Origin: Myxococcales bacterium
GTDB taxonomy: Bacteria; Myxococcota_A; Polyangia; Polyangiales; Ga0077539
Length of the DNA stretch: 64,000 nt
NCBI GenBank assembly: GCA_030652255.1
Contig: JAUSAZ010000108.1
Location: 20,292-84,291 of the forward strand
Direction: 5' to 3'
The notes under the pieces are model-generated. The model was not told the origin of the DNA. It worked only from the letters and a program-made list of their open reading frames with translations, and did no database searches. The position numbers were made by a program, and so were the translations under genes. Of the stretch, positions 47,524 to 56,072 are shown piece by piece. Every line of letters starts with the position of its first letter. The first letter of the stretch is position 1.

Positions 47524-47637
47524 CGGGGCGTCTTACCCTATTCCCTACGCGGCGCGAAGCCGTCGTTGGAGCGCCCCGCGGCGCGCGCGACTTTACGCGA
47601 AGCCTCCCCCGCGACCATCCTCCGCGCGAGACACCCC

Positions 47638-48735
47638 ATGAGCCCCGCTGACTGGTTCGCCCCGCTGCTGCGCCCCGAGCTCGCCGAGCTCACGGCCTAC
47701 GTCCCCGCGCCCATCCCCGCCGGGGCCCTGCGCCTCGACGCCAACGAGTCGCCGTGGGCCCTCTCCGCGGAGGCCCGCGGCTCCCTCGCCGAGGCGCTCG
47801 CCGGCGTCGCCCTGCACCGCTACCCCGACGTGCGCGCGACCGCCCTGCGCGAGGCCATCGCCGCGGAGCAGGGCGTGCACCCCGACGCCATCGTCCTGGG
47901 CTGCGGCTCCGACGAGGTGATCGCGCTCGTGCTCAACGCGCTCTCGGCCCCGCGCGACGGCGCCTCCCACGCCACGGTGCTCTTCCCCACGCCGACCTTC
48001 GTCATGTACCGGCAGACCGCGCTCTCCCTCGGGATGCGCCCGCACGGCGTCCCCCTCGACGAGCGCTTCGACCTCGCGCTCGACCCGCTGCGCGCCGACC
48101 TGCGCCGCCTCCGGCCCAACGTGGTCTTCCTCGCGTCGCCCAACAACCCGACGGGCAACCTCTTCTCCCGCGACCGCCTCGCCGCCGTGCTCTCCGAGGC
48201 GCCGGACACCCTCGTCGTGCTCGACGAGGCCTACGCGGCGTTCTCGGGCGAGCGCTACGGCGACCTCGCCCGCGCCCACCCCAACGCCGCGCGGCTCCAG
48301 ACCGTCTCCAAGGTCGGGCTCGCGGCGCTGCGCGTGGGCTGGGCGATCCTCCCGACGGGCGTCGCCGCGGCGGTCGAGAAGGTGCGCCAGCCGTACAACC
48401 TCAACGCCCTCTCGCAGGCCGCCGCGCTCCACTGCCTCACCGCGCTCCGCGCCGAGCTCGACGCCGCGGTGCAGCGCATCGTCGCCGAGCGCGCCCGGGT
48501 CGAAGCCCTGCTGAGGGCCATCGACGGGCTCGACGTCAACCCCACCGCGGCCAACTTCTGGTGGATCGCCGTCCCCGACGACGCCGGCCGGGTGAGCGCC
48601 GCCATGCGCGCGCGGGGCGTGGTGGTGCGCTCCTTCCACGCCCACGGCGGTGCGCTCACGCGGCGGCTGCGGGTGACCGTGGGCACGCCCGAGGAGAACG
48701 ACGCCATGCTGTCGGCGCTGCGGGCCTCGCTCTGA
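47638..48735 (+). CDS. hisC: Histidinol-phosphate aminotransferase-like PLP enzyme
   Basis: 365 residues from ATG 47638. Fold type I aminotransferase: ALRLDANESPW near the start, GCGSDEVIALVL, SPNNPTGN, VVLDEAYAAF with the pyridine-N Asp, and the PLP lysine K225 in SKVGLAALRVGW. This matches HisC, which converts histidinol phosphate to imidazole-acetol phosphate in reverse of synthesis, or a closely related aromatic aminotransferase. No other his gene lies in the window, so a second copy elsewhere or a different substrate is possible. It diverges from the 46540 gene. Confidence 0.88.
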   Translation: MSPADWFAPLLRPELAELTAYVPAPIPAGALRLDANESPWALSAEARGSLAEALAGVALHRYPDVRATALREAIAAEQGVHPDAIVLGCGSDEVIALVLNALSAPRDGASHATVLFPTPTFVMYRQTALSLGMRPHGVPLDERFDLALDPLRADLRRLRPNVVFLASPNNPTGNLFSRDRLAAVLSEAPDTLVVLDEAYAAFSGERYGDLARAHPNAARLQTVSKVGLAALRVGWAILPTGVAAAVEKVRQPYNLNALSQAAALHCLTALRAELDAAVQRIVAERARVEALLRAIDGLDVNPTAANFWWIAVPDDAGRVSAAMRARGVVVRSFHAHGGALTRRLRVTVGTPEENDAMLSALRASL

Positions 48736-48788
48736 GGAGGTGCGCGTTGTCTTGACGCCGCGCGCCGGATGGCTTGTGCTCCCGGGCG

Positions 48789-50786
48789 ATGGTGCACCCG
48801 AACGACGCCTCGAAGACCGATGACCTGATCGGTCCGACGGCCTTCGGCAAGTACACCATCTTCGCGCGCCTCGGCTCCGGCGGCATGGCCGACGCGCTGC
48901 TGGCGATGCTCCACGGCGACCTCGGCTTCCAGAAGCTGGTGGTGCTCAAGCGCATGCACTCCTCGCTGGGGCGCGACTCGCATTTCGTGCGGATGTTCCT
49001 GGACGAGGCGCGGCTCGCGGCGCGGCTCAACCACCCCAACGTGGTGACCACCAGCGAGGTGGGCGAGGTCGACGGGCACTACTTCATCGCGATGGAGTAC
49101 CTGGAGGGGCTCTCCCTCGACCGCATCGTGCGGAAGTACATCAAGCTGGGCGGCGGCATCCCGCTGGGCTTCCTCTTCCGGGTGCTCTGCGACTCGCTGG
49201 AGGGCCTGCACTACGCGCACGAGCTGCGGGACTTCGGCGGCGGCCAGCTCGGGGTGGTGCACCGCGACGTCACCCCGTCGAACCTCTTCGTGACCTCCGA
49301 CGGCATGGGGAAGGTGCTCGATTTCGGCATCGCGAAGGCGGCCACGCAGGACGAGGCGACGCGCACGGGCATGCTCAAGGGCAAGCTCGCGTACATGTCC
49401 CCGGAGCAGTTCTACAGCGACCCGGTCGACCGCCGCGCGGACCTCTGGTCCATGGGCGTGCTGGTCTGGGAGATGGTCACCGGCCGCAGGCTCTTCAAGG
49501 GCAGCAACGACGCCGTCACCTACCAGAACATCATCAGCATGGAGATCCCGTCGGTGACGGGCTACCGCCCCGACGCGCCGCCGGAGATCGACCAGGTGGT
49601 GCACTACGCCCTCCAGCGCGAGCGCGACCAGCGCTATCAGGACGCGGAGACCATGCGCCGGGACATGGAGCGCATCCTCCACGAGTCCCTCGGGGCCTTC
49701 TCCCGGGCCGACGTCGCGGCGCTGATGCGCGTGACCTTCGGCGAGGTGCTCGAGGAGAACCGCGAGACCATCCGGGCCTTCGCCAGCCCGGCGCCGCCGC
49801 GCGCCAGCGCCCCGTACGGCCAGTCGTCGTCCGGGGAGATCCGCGCCGGGGCCGGGATGACCTTCCCCCCGACCTCCTCGCAGGTCGACCCGCGCGCCCT
49901 GGGCATCGCGCCGTCGCCGGGCGCCGCGCTCCCTCAGCCGCGCGCCTCGCGCTCGAGCTCGCGCACCCTCATCGACCCGCCGGACACCATCTCCGACGCC
50001 GTCACCCTGATGGAGCCGCCCCAGGCGCGGCCGCCCGCGGACATCGACACGCAGACCGACCTCGGGCGCGCGGTCGACCCCTTCGCGTCGATCCCGCCGG
50101 ACGTGATGCCCGCTGCCGCGCCGCTGCCCCGGCAGCACGCGACGGCCATGATGGGCACGCCCCGCGGGCCCGACCTCAACGCCCCGCTCCCCCCGCCCTC
50201 GAACCACATCCCGGCCACCGTCGCCGTGCCGCCGTCGGCGCTCCCGAGCCCCGCGATGCCCGTCCCCGCGATGGGGCGGGCCTCGCACCCGCCGCCGCCG
50301 ATGGCCGCCCCGCCGATGCCGCGGGTGTCGGGCCTCGCGCCGGTGGACGACCGCTACGCCGCGCAGCAGCGCCCGACGGTGATGCTCCCGCCGAAGCAGG
50401 GTCGACTGGAGACCTTCCTGGGCTGGCTGCTGCTGCTGGTGGTGGTCGCCGTCCTCAGCGCGGCGATCTACAGCCGCTGGGACTGGATCCGCACGGCCGG
50501 CGGCGCGCTGCTGCGCAACGAGCCCGCGCCGGCGACCTACGTGGGCACCTTCCGCCTGCGCATCACCAGCGACCCCAACCACGCGCAGGTCTTCGAGAAC
50601 GACCAGGAGATCGGCGCCACGCCCTTCGAGCTGGTGATCCACCGGGGCCAGGTGGTGCAGCGCCCGCGGCAGTTCGTGCTGCGGGCCCCCGGGCACCAGG
50701 CCGTCGCGGTGGTGCAGTCCAACACCCTCCAGGCCGAGACCCGCGTGCACGTCCCGCTGCCGCCGCTGGCCCCCCCGCGGCGCTGA
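48789..50786 (+). CDS. Eukaryote-like Ser/Thr protein kinase with membrane helix
   Basis: 665 residues. Kinase domain about 18-300: Gly-rich LGSGGMAD (28-35), K54 in VVLKRMH, H158-R-D160 with N165, D178-FG, and KLAYMSPEQF of the activation segment. A long Pro/Ala/Ser-rich linker (about 320-535) follows, then a single membrane helix LGWLLLLVVVAVLSAAIY, and a small extracytoplasmic beta domain of PEGA-like type (RLRITSDPNHAQVFENDQEI). All catalytic residues are present. ATG 48789 is preferred over an upstream alternative start at 48774. Targets are unknown; such kinases are abundant in myxobacteria. Confidence 0.93.
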   Translation: MVHPNDASKTDDLIGPTAFGKYTIFARLGSGGMADALLAMLHGDLGFQKLVVLKRMHSSLGRDSHFVRMFLDEARLAARLNHPNVVTTSEVGEVDGHYFIAMEYLEGLSLDRIVRKYIKLGGGIPLGFLFRVLCDSLEGLHYAHELRDFGGGQLGVVHRDVTPSNLFVTSDGMGKVLDFGIAKAATQDEATRTGMLKGKLAYMSPEQFYSDPVDRRADLWSMGVLVWEMVTGRRLFKGSNDAVTYQNIISMEIPSVTGYRPDAPPEIDQVVHYALQRERDQRYQDAETMRRDMERILHESLGAFSRADVAALMRVTFGEVLEENRETIRAFASPAPPRASAPYGQSSSGEIRAGAGMTFPPTSSQVDPRALGIAPSPGAALPQPRASRSSSRTLIDPPDTISDAVTLMEPPQARPPADIDTQTDLGRAVDPFASIPPDVMPAAAPLPRQHATAMMGTPRGPDLNAPLPPPSNHIPATVAVPPSALPSPAMPVPAMGRASHPPPPMAAPPMPRVSGLAPVDDRYAAQQRPTVMLPPKQGRLETFLGWLLLLVVVAVLSAAIYSRWDWIRTAGGALLRNEPAPATYVGTFRLRITSDPNHAQVFENDQEIGATPFELVIHRGQVVQRPRQFVLRAPGHQAVAVVQSNTLQAETRVHVPLPPLAPPRR

Positions 50787-50842
50787 GCGCTCCCCCACTT
50801 GCGCGCGCGGCGGGCGTCGTGCGATTCGCCCGCTCACCCACC

Positions 50843-51232
50843 ATGAGCACCCACCGGACCATCGTTCGCACCGAGGCCGCCCCGCAGGCCATCGGCCCCT
50901 ACTCCCAGGCCGTCGTCGCAAACGGCTTCGTGTTCTGCTCGGGCCAGATCCCGCTCGACCCGGCCACGGGACAGATCGTCGGCGACACCATCGAGGCGCA
51001 GACCGAGCGCGTGCTCCAGAACCTCGACGCCGTGCTGCGCGCCGCGGGCACCGACCTCGCCCACGCCGTGCGCACCACCATCTTCCTCCAGGACCTCTCG
51101 GACTTCGCCGCGGTCAACGCCGTCTACGCGCTGCACTTCCCGAGCGACCCCCCGGCCCGCGCCACGGTGCAGGTCTCCCGCCTGCCGCGCGACGTGAAGG
51201 TCGAGATCGACCTGATCGCGGTGCTCCCGTGA
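50843..51232 (+). CDS. ridA: RidA/YjgF enamine-imine deaminase
   Basis: Hydrolyses reactive 2-aminoacrylate and similar enamines, protecting PLP enzymes. 129 residues, the family length, with QAIGPYSQAV, VFCSGQIPLDPATG, DAVLRAAGTDL and PPARATVQVSRLP, in which the conserved Arg binds the carboxylate. ATG 50843 is preferred over an in-frame start at 50819. The stop overlaps the next GTG by four bases, so the unknown gene downstream is coupled to ridA. Confidence 0.95.
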   Translation: MSTHRTIVRTEAAPQAIGPYSQAVVANGFVFCSGQIPLDPATGQIVGDTIEAQTERVLQNLDAVLRAAGTDLAHAVRTTIFLQDLSDFAAVNAVYALHFPSDPPARATVQVSRLPRDVKVEIDLIAVLP

Positions 51233-52062
51233 CCTCGCTCGCCCAGCGCCTCGCGTTTGCGGGCGAGCCCTCGTACGTCTCGTCGCCCACCGCGACCTCG
51301 GTGCAGTTCCTCGTGCACACCCGGCTGCTGCCCTCCGGGGCGCTCTCGTGCACCCGGGTGCTCGTCGACCCGACGGGCATCCACGACGTGGAGTTCGACG
51401 AGAGCTCCCGCACCAAGCTCCGCGCCGAGTTCGAGCGCGTGCTGCGCGAGCTCAAGGTGCGCATGGTGCCGGCGCCGCAGGAGTACGTCGCCGCGCGCAT
51501 CCACGACGCGATGGCCACGCACGCCCGCGCCGGCAAGACCCACACCCCGTCGGTGGCGCGCGCGCTGAACCTGATCGCGAAGCCCGAAGGGCCGGTGGCC
51601 CACCCGACCGGCGTGCTATCCCCGGTGCCCGACGCCGCCGCGCGGGTCGAGCGCTCGCTCACGCTCCACACCGAGCCTGAGGTGAACCCCATCCTCCCGA
51701 CGAAGGAGGAGATCGACGTGGTCGGGGACTACGTGTCGAAGCACGGCGCGGACAGCGACCAGCCCGTGGTCACCGTCGGCTTCGTCGACCCGACCCTCAG
51801 GGCGCTGCGCGAGGCGATGAACGTCGCCTGCACCCGCGCCACCCTCGACCGCCTCGCGCTCCAGCTCCGCGACACGGCCCTGGTCTTCGCCAACACCCGC
51901 CGACCCGAGCTCGCCCTCGACGCCGTGGCCGTCGCCGACGCGCTCGACGCCGCGGGGGATGGCGGCGCGGCGCCGGACCAGATCCCCTTCGTGTTCGGGT
52001 TGTTCTACAAGTTCGCGCTGGTGCAGCGCGAGTACGCGAAGGCCCAGGGCGCCGCGAAGTAG
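51229..52062 (+). CDS. Hypothetical protein coupled to ridA
   Basis: 277 residues, GTG start overlapping the ridA stop (GTGA). No signal peptide or membrane helix. The first 75 residues have beta strands (SVQFLVHTRLLPSGALSCTR) and a charged helix; the middle has HAMATHARAGKTHTPS-like low-complexity, and the end is helical (NVACTRATLDRLALQLRD). I recognise no family. Coupling to ridA may be only organisational. It converges on the ankyrin gene with a 32-base gap that shows no hairpin. Confidence 0.6.
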   Translation: MTSLAQRLAFAGEPSYVSSPTATSVQFLVHTRLLPSGALSCTRVLVDPTGIHDVEFDESSRTKLRAEFERVLRELKVRMVPAPQEYVAARIHDAMATHARAGKTHTPSVARALNLIAKPEGPVAHPTGVLSPVPDAAARVERSLTLHTEPEVNPILPTKEEIDVVGDYVSKHGADSDQPVVTVGFVDPTLRALREAMNVACTRATLDRLALQLRDTALVFANTRRPELALDAVAVADALDAAGDGGAAPDQIPFVFGLFYKFALVQREYAKAQGAAK

Positions 52063-52094
52063 GGCCCTGGCATCTTCCCACTGCGGCGGTCGGC

Positions 52095-53282
52095 CTACCC
52101 GGCGGGCGGAAACAGGCCCAGCACGGCGCTCTCACCGCGCTTCGCCGCGAGCGAGCGCGGGGTGTTGCCGCCCTCGGCCGCCCGATCGGGGTCGGCGCCG
52201 CGCGCCAGCAGCGCCCGCGCGATGCCGACCTCACCCATCTCCGCTGCGCGGTGCAGCGCCGAGAACCCCCGCCGGTCGACCGCGTCGGCCTTTGCCCCGA
52301 TCGCCAGCAGCGCCTCGACCATCTCCAGCCGCCGTCCCTGCGCCGCGAACATCAGGGCCGTGGTCCCGTCGTCGCCGCCGTCGTCGACGTCCGCGCCCGC
52401 CTCGCGCAGACACTCGAGCATCGCGCGCGACGCGCCCACGTAGTGGACGGCGCCGCGCCCGAAGGGGTCGCGCAGCCCCGCGGGGAAACCCTCGGCCAGC
52501 GCCCGCCGCGCGCCCTCGACGTCGCCCCGGATCACCGCGACGTGCAGTCGGGTCATCACCCGCAGCGGTCTCGTCGGGACCTCCCGCGCGGGTTCGTCCC
52601 ACGACGCGTAGTGGGCGTGGCAGCCGAAGACGGACATGCACTCGAGGGCCAGCTCCCGCCCGGTGCGGTCGGCGCCCGGGAGCAGCGGCGCGGCGCACGG
52701 GAGCGAGAGCCCGTAGGTGCGCACGATGAAGTCGACCGCCCGCCGCGTGTACTCGTCGCCCTCCTCCTCCGAAGTGATGCAACCCTCCAGCGGGCCGATG
52801 AGCACGTCGTCGCCGTCCCGGGTGATGCGCGCGCGCACGAACACCTCGCGACGCCACCCCCGCACCAGGATGAGCGTCGCGTCCTGCACGAACATCGCCC
52901 ACTTGTCCTCCATCTCGCGCGGGATGAAGAGCGCCCCGTCGTGCACGCCGTCGGGCGCGCGAAACCGCAGGCTCGCCCCGACGACCCGCGAGCTCGCCGG
53001 CCGGTCGGCGGCGAAGGACCGACCGTCCTCGCCGCCGTACGACACCGCGTTCTCGGCCATCTTCTGGTCGCTCGTGTACGACAGTGTCCCCAGCGTGACC
53101 GGCCGCACGTCGAGCACCCGCACCCCGAACGGGTTGTCGGCGGCCTCGATCCACGCGGGCTCCTGCTTGGAGAGGTCGGGCCGGGGCGGCTCGAACGCCA
53201 CCTCCTGCTGCGGGGGCGGCGGCTCAACGGCCTCGTCCGCCTTCGCGCCGCCAAACATCTTCTGCTTGAGCTTCTTCCACAT
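52095..53282 (-). CDS. Ankyrin-repeat protein with N-terminal conserved domain
   Basis: 395 residues. Residues about 40-230 form an N-terminal domain of unknown function with Trp-rich and VFVRARITRDGDDVLIGP segments. Residues about 240-390 are ankyrin repeats: RLHVAVIRGDVEGARRALAE, DDGTTALMFAAQGRRLEMV and GFSALHRAAEMGEVGIARAL. The short start MWKKLKQKMFGG is basic; no signal peptide is seen, so it is probably cytoplasmic. Ankyrin repeats bind protein partners; which one is unknown. It lies 18 bases downstream of the 53301 methyltransferase. Confidence 0.8.
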   Translation of the reverse strand: MWKKLKQKMFGGAKADEAVEPPPPQQEVAFEPPRPDLSKQEPAWIEAADNPFGVRVLDVRPVTLGTLSYTSDQKMAENAVSYGGEDGRSFAADRPASSRVVGASLRFRAPDGVHDGALFIPREMEDKWAMFVQDATLILVRGWRREVFVRARITRDGDDVLIGPLEGCITSEEEGDEYTRRAVDFIVRTYGLSLPCAAPLLPGADRTGRELALECMSVFGCHAHYASWDEPAREVPTRPLRVMTRLHVAVIRGDVEGARRALAEGFPAGLRDPFGRGAVHYVGASRAMLECLREAGADVDDGGDDGTTALMFAAQGRRLEMVEALLAIGAKADAVDRRGFSALHRAAEMGEVGIARALLARGADPDRAAEGGNTPRSLAAKRGESAVLGLFPPAG

Positions 53283-53300
53283 CGCCCTCGACGCCTCCTC

Positions 53301-54020
53301 TCACCCGGCCTTGTGCGCGATGACCAGCGCGTAGCGCTCGTACGGCGCCGGCAGCACCCCGCGGCGCACCTCCACCCGCAGCCCCGCGGCCTCGAGCAGC
53401 ACCCGTGCCCGCGGCAGCAGGAAGGTCAGGTAGTACATGACGAAGGGCGGCTGCCAGACGGCGTTGCGCACCCGCATCGCGGCGTTGAAGGCCCGCGCGC
53501 GCAGCACCCGCGGCGACCACGCCCACGGCGCCTCGCCGGTGACGAAGACGAAGCGCCCGCCCGGCCGCAGCGCCCGCGCGACGCCCGCCACGAGGCGCCC
53601 CTCGTCGCCCTCCTCGATGTGACCGAAGGCCCCGAAGCTCACCGCGAGGTCGAAGTCCGCGTCGAAGGGCAGCGCGAGCGCGTCGCCCTTCACGAACTCC
53701 AGCGCCGCGTCGCCCGGGTCGTCGGCGTGCCGTCGACGCGCCTCGTCGAGCATCCCCGCGGAGAGGTCGAGGCCCACCACGCGCTCGCGGCAGAGCGGCC
53801 GGAGGAAGCGCACCGCCGCCCCGGTGCCGCAGCACACGTCGAGGGCGTCGCGCACGCTGCCGGGAGGGCCGACCTGCGCGGCCACCGCGGCGAGCAGGGC
53901 GTCCGGCGTGCGGTAGGGGGTGCGGTCGAACTTCGGCGCGAGCAGGTCATACCCGCGCTCCACCGAGCTCAACGCCTGCCGCGCCAGCTCGAACAGGGTC
54001 GGTCCGTCAGGGTGGAACAT
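53301..54020 (-). CDS. Class I SAM-dependent methyltransferase
   Basis: 239 residues from ATG 54018-54020; an upstream start at 54077 would run through the divergent promoter region. Motif I is ALDVCCGTGAAVRFL, with VVGLDLSAGMLDEA, KGDALALPFDADFDLAVSFG and ALRPGGRFVFVTGEAPW. The C-terminal 60 residues include MRVRNAVWQPPFVMYYL. It looks like a small-molecule or ubiquinone/menaquinone-type methyltransferase. It is divergent from the SPFH gene, so the palindrome at 54070-54094 may also affect it. Confidence 0.85.
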   Translation of the reverse strand: MFHPDGPTLFELARQALSSVERGYDLLAPKFDRTPYRTPDALLAAVAAQVGPPGSVRDALDVCCGTGAAVRFLRPLCRERVVGLDLSAGMLDEARRRHADDPGDAALEFVKGDALALPFDADFDLAVSFGAFGHIEEGDEGRLVAGVARALRPGGRFVFVTGEAPWAWSPRVLRARAFNAAMRVRNAVWQPPFVMYYLTFLLPRARVLLEAAGLRVEVRRGVLPAPYERYALVIAHKAG

Positions 54021-54062
54021 CCCCCCGGTCGTATCACCGCGCGCCCCGGGAAACCCGCGGTA

Positions 54063-54094
54063 TTGACTTCGATACACATGGCATATATGTATCG
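54063..54094 (+). promoter_or_regulatory. Sigma70-like promoter with overlapping AT-rich palindrome (candidate NrtR operator)
   Basis: TTGACT (54063-54068) matches five of six -35 bases; TATATG (54084-54089) or TATGTA (54086-54091) may be the -10. Overlapping them is a 25-base imperfect palindrome at 54070-54094 with arms CGATACA and TGTATCG; nine of twelve base pairs match around the central C. The sequence is strikingly AT-rich for this genome. A dimeric repressor bound here would block the promoter. NrtR, encoded at the end of the downstream operon, is the obvious candidate; this is inference. Confidence 0.6.
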
Positions 54095-54111
54095 GGTATC
54101 TAAGTCACCAC

Positions 54112-54117
54112 GGGAGG
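54112..54117 (+). promoter_or_regulatory. Ribosome-binding site deciding the SPFH gene start
   Basis: GGGAGG lies eight bases before ATG 54126. The ATGs at 54078 and 54087 are inside the operator, and ATG 54120 is only two bases away from this site. Confidence 0.75.
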
Positions 54118-54125
54118 CGATGGCC

Positions 54126-55157
54126 ATGGCAGAGATCACCGGGTTCGGTCCGTTTCGGCACCTTCGCGCGGAGAGCGCGAGCCACGTGCTGCACTACCAG
54201 GGCAGTCGGCTGCGGCGCAGCGGGCGGGCGCTGTCGTTCTGGTTCTCGTCGTGGTCGGCGAGCCTCGCCGAGGTGCCCCTCGACGACCGCGAGGCGACCA
54301 TGGCCTTCCACGGCCGCACGGCCGACTTCCAGGATGTGCTGGTGCAGGGCAGCCTTACCTGGCGCATCGTCGACCCGGTGCAGGCCGCGCAGCGCGTGGA
54401 CTTCTCCATCGACCCGCGGCGGGGCACCCACCTGAAGCAGCCGCTGGAGAAGCTCGCCGCCGCGCTCGCGCAGATCGCGCAGCAGCAGGCCGTGGCCCGG
54501 GTGCAGGCGGCCCCCCTGCGCGAGCTGCTCGCGATGGGCCCGGAGCCGCTGCGCCTCGCGATCGAGAAGGGCCTCGGCGGCGCCGGGCTGCTGGCCGACG
54601 TCGGGGTCGAGCTGGTGGCGGTGCGCGTCGAGCCGGTGCGCCCGGAGGCGGAGGTCGAGCGGGCGCTGGAGGCCCCGACGCGCGAGCGGGTGCAGGAGGA
54701 GGCCGACGAGGCGGCGTTCCGGCGGCGCGCGCAGGCCGTCGACAAGGAGCGGGCCATCCAGGAGAACGAGCTCGCCAACCAGATCGAGCTGGCGAAGCGC
54801 GAGACGCAGCTCATCGATCAGCGGGGCGCCAACGCGCGGCGCGAGGCGACGGAGAAGGCCGAGGCCGACCGCATCGCCGTCGAGGCGAAGGCCGCGCAGA
54901 CGAAGATGGAGTCCGTCGCGCGGGCCGAGGCGCTCACCGCCGTCGAGGGCGCCCGGCTCGCGCTCGACCGCGAGCGCCTCGAAGCCCACCGCACCATGCC
55001 CTCCGCGGTGCTCGTCGCGCTCGCGGCGCAGGAGCTCGCGGGCAAGCTCCAGCGCATCGACCACCTCACCATCACCCCGGACATGCTGGCACCGCTGATG
55101 GCGGCGCTCACCGAGCGGGCGACCCCCGCCGAGCTCCCGCGGGGCGCCGGGCGGTGA
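54126..55157 (+). CDS. SPFH/Band-7 domain protein
   Basis: 343 residues without a membrane helix. Residues about 10-180 form the SPFH domain: FHGRTADFQDVLVQGSLTWR, IVDPVQAAQRVDF and LLADVGVELVAVRVEPV. Residues 185-290 form a charged coiled coil (ERVQEEADEAAFRRRAQAVD, ELANQIELAKRETQL), and a helical tail follows (AVLVALAAQELAGKL). SPFH proteins assemble into rings or scaffolds; a soluble one with a coiled coil probably makes a cytoplasmic or membrane-surface cage. Its stop overlaps the NAD-kinase-like GTG by four bases, so the two proteins are likely to be made together. Role unknown. Confidence 0.85.
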   Translation: MAEITGFGPFRHLRAESASHVLHYQGSRLRRSGRALSFWFSSWSASLAEVPLDDREATMAFHGRTADFQDVLVQGSLTWRIVDPVQAAQRVDFSIDPRRGTHLKQPLEKLAAALAQIAQQQAVARVQAAPLRELLAMGPEPLRLAIEKGLGGAGLLADVGVELVAVRVEPVRPEAEVERALEAPTRERVQEEADEAAFRRRAQAVDKERAIQENELANQIELAKRETQLIDQRGANARREATEKAEADRIAVEAKAAQTKMESVARAEALTAVEGARLALDRERLEAHRTMPSAVLVALAAQELAGKLQRIDHLTITPDMLAPLMAALTERATPAELPRGAGR

Positions 55158-56053
55158 GCACCGTCGCGCCGCGGGTCGTGGTGGTCACGCGGGCGACGGA
55201 GTACGAGGCCCTGCTGGCGCGCCACGGCACCCGAGAGCAGGCGCGCTTCTTCCTGCGACAGCGGGGGCGCGACCTCGACGAGCTCGACGAGCGGCACCGC
55301 CGTCGCGAGGCGGCGCTGGGGGTGGTGTCGGCGGCGATCCCGTCGCGCTGGCGCCGTGCCCGCATCGACCGCGGAGACCTGTCGCGCTTCGTCTTCGGCC
55401 CCGAAGACGTGGTGGTGGTGGTGGGCCAGGACGGTCTCGTCGCCAACGCGGCGAAGTACCTGCGCGGTCAGCGGGTGGTGGGGGTGAACCCCGACCCGCG
55501 GAGCAACGACGGCGTGCTGGCGTCGCACCCCGCGGAGGCCGTCGGCGACCTGCTCCCGGGCGCCTCCACCGGGGCAGGGAAGATCGAGGTGCGCACGATG
55601 GTCTCCGCGCGCCTCGACGACGGCCAGCGCCTGCTCGCGCTCAACGAGGTGTTCATCGGGCACCGCACGCACCAGTCGGCGCGCTACCGGGTGGAGGGCG
55701 CGGCGGGGGACGAGGCCCAGTCGTCGTCGGGGGTGATCGTCACCACCGGGACGGGCGCCACGGGATGGGCGCGCTCCATCGCGCGGCAGCGGGCCGACGC
55801 GGTGCCGCTGCCCGCGCCCACCGATCGAGCCCTGGCCTTCTTCGTGCGCGAGCCCTTCCCCAGCGTGTCGACGGGCACCTCGCTGGAGTCGGGCGTCCTG
55901 GTGGAGGGCGCCACGCTCGCGCTGCGCTCGGAGATGGACGACCGCGGGACCATCTTCGGCGACGGCATCGAAGACGACCGCCTGGAGTTCGGCTGGGGCC
56001 TGCGGGTGGAGGTCGGCGTGGCGACCGAGCGCTTGCACCTCGTGCGCGGGTGA
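55154..56053 (+). CDS. NAD-kinase-like protein with altered GGDGT motif
   Basis: 299 residues. The NAD kinase fold is recognised by LNEVFIGHRTHQSARYRV (NE motif with strand) and TTGTGATGWARS (Gly-rich TPTGS-type loop). The usual catalytic GGDGT is VVGQDGLVANA here, keeping the Asp but losing the first Gly pair and the Thr. The first 90 residues (TREQARFFLRQRGRDLDELD, RREAALGVVSAAIP) form a helical region. It may still phosphorylate NAD, or bind it as a sensor. It starts GTG, overlapping the SPFH stop (GTGA), and ends 19 bases before nrtR. Confidence 0.8.
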   Translation: MSTVAPRVVVVTRATEYEALLARHGTREQARFFLRQRGRDLDELDERHRRREAALGVVSAAIPSRWRRARIDRGDLSRFVFGPEDVVVVVGQDGLVANAAKYLRGQRVVGVNPDPRSNDGVLASHPAEAVGDLLPGASTGAGKIEVRTMVSARLDDGQRLLALNEVFIGHRTHQSARYRVEGAAGDEAQSSSGVIVTTGTGATGWARSIARQRADAVPLPAPTDRALAFFVREPFPSVSTGTSLESGVLVEGATLALRSEMDDRGTIFGDGIEDDRLEFGWGLRVEVGVATERLHLVRG

Positions 56054-56072
56054 GGCTACGCCTCGCGCTGCG

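Noticed and set aside
52251..54125. Long upstream extension of the SPFH frame to 52251
   Set aside because: It runs antisense through the ankyrin and methyltransferase genes; the ribosome-binding site at 54112-54117 fixes the start at 54126.
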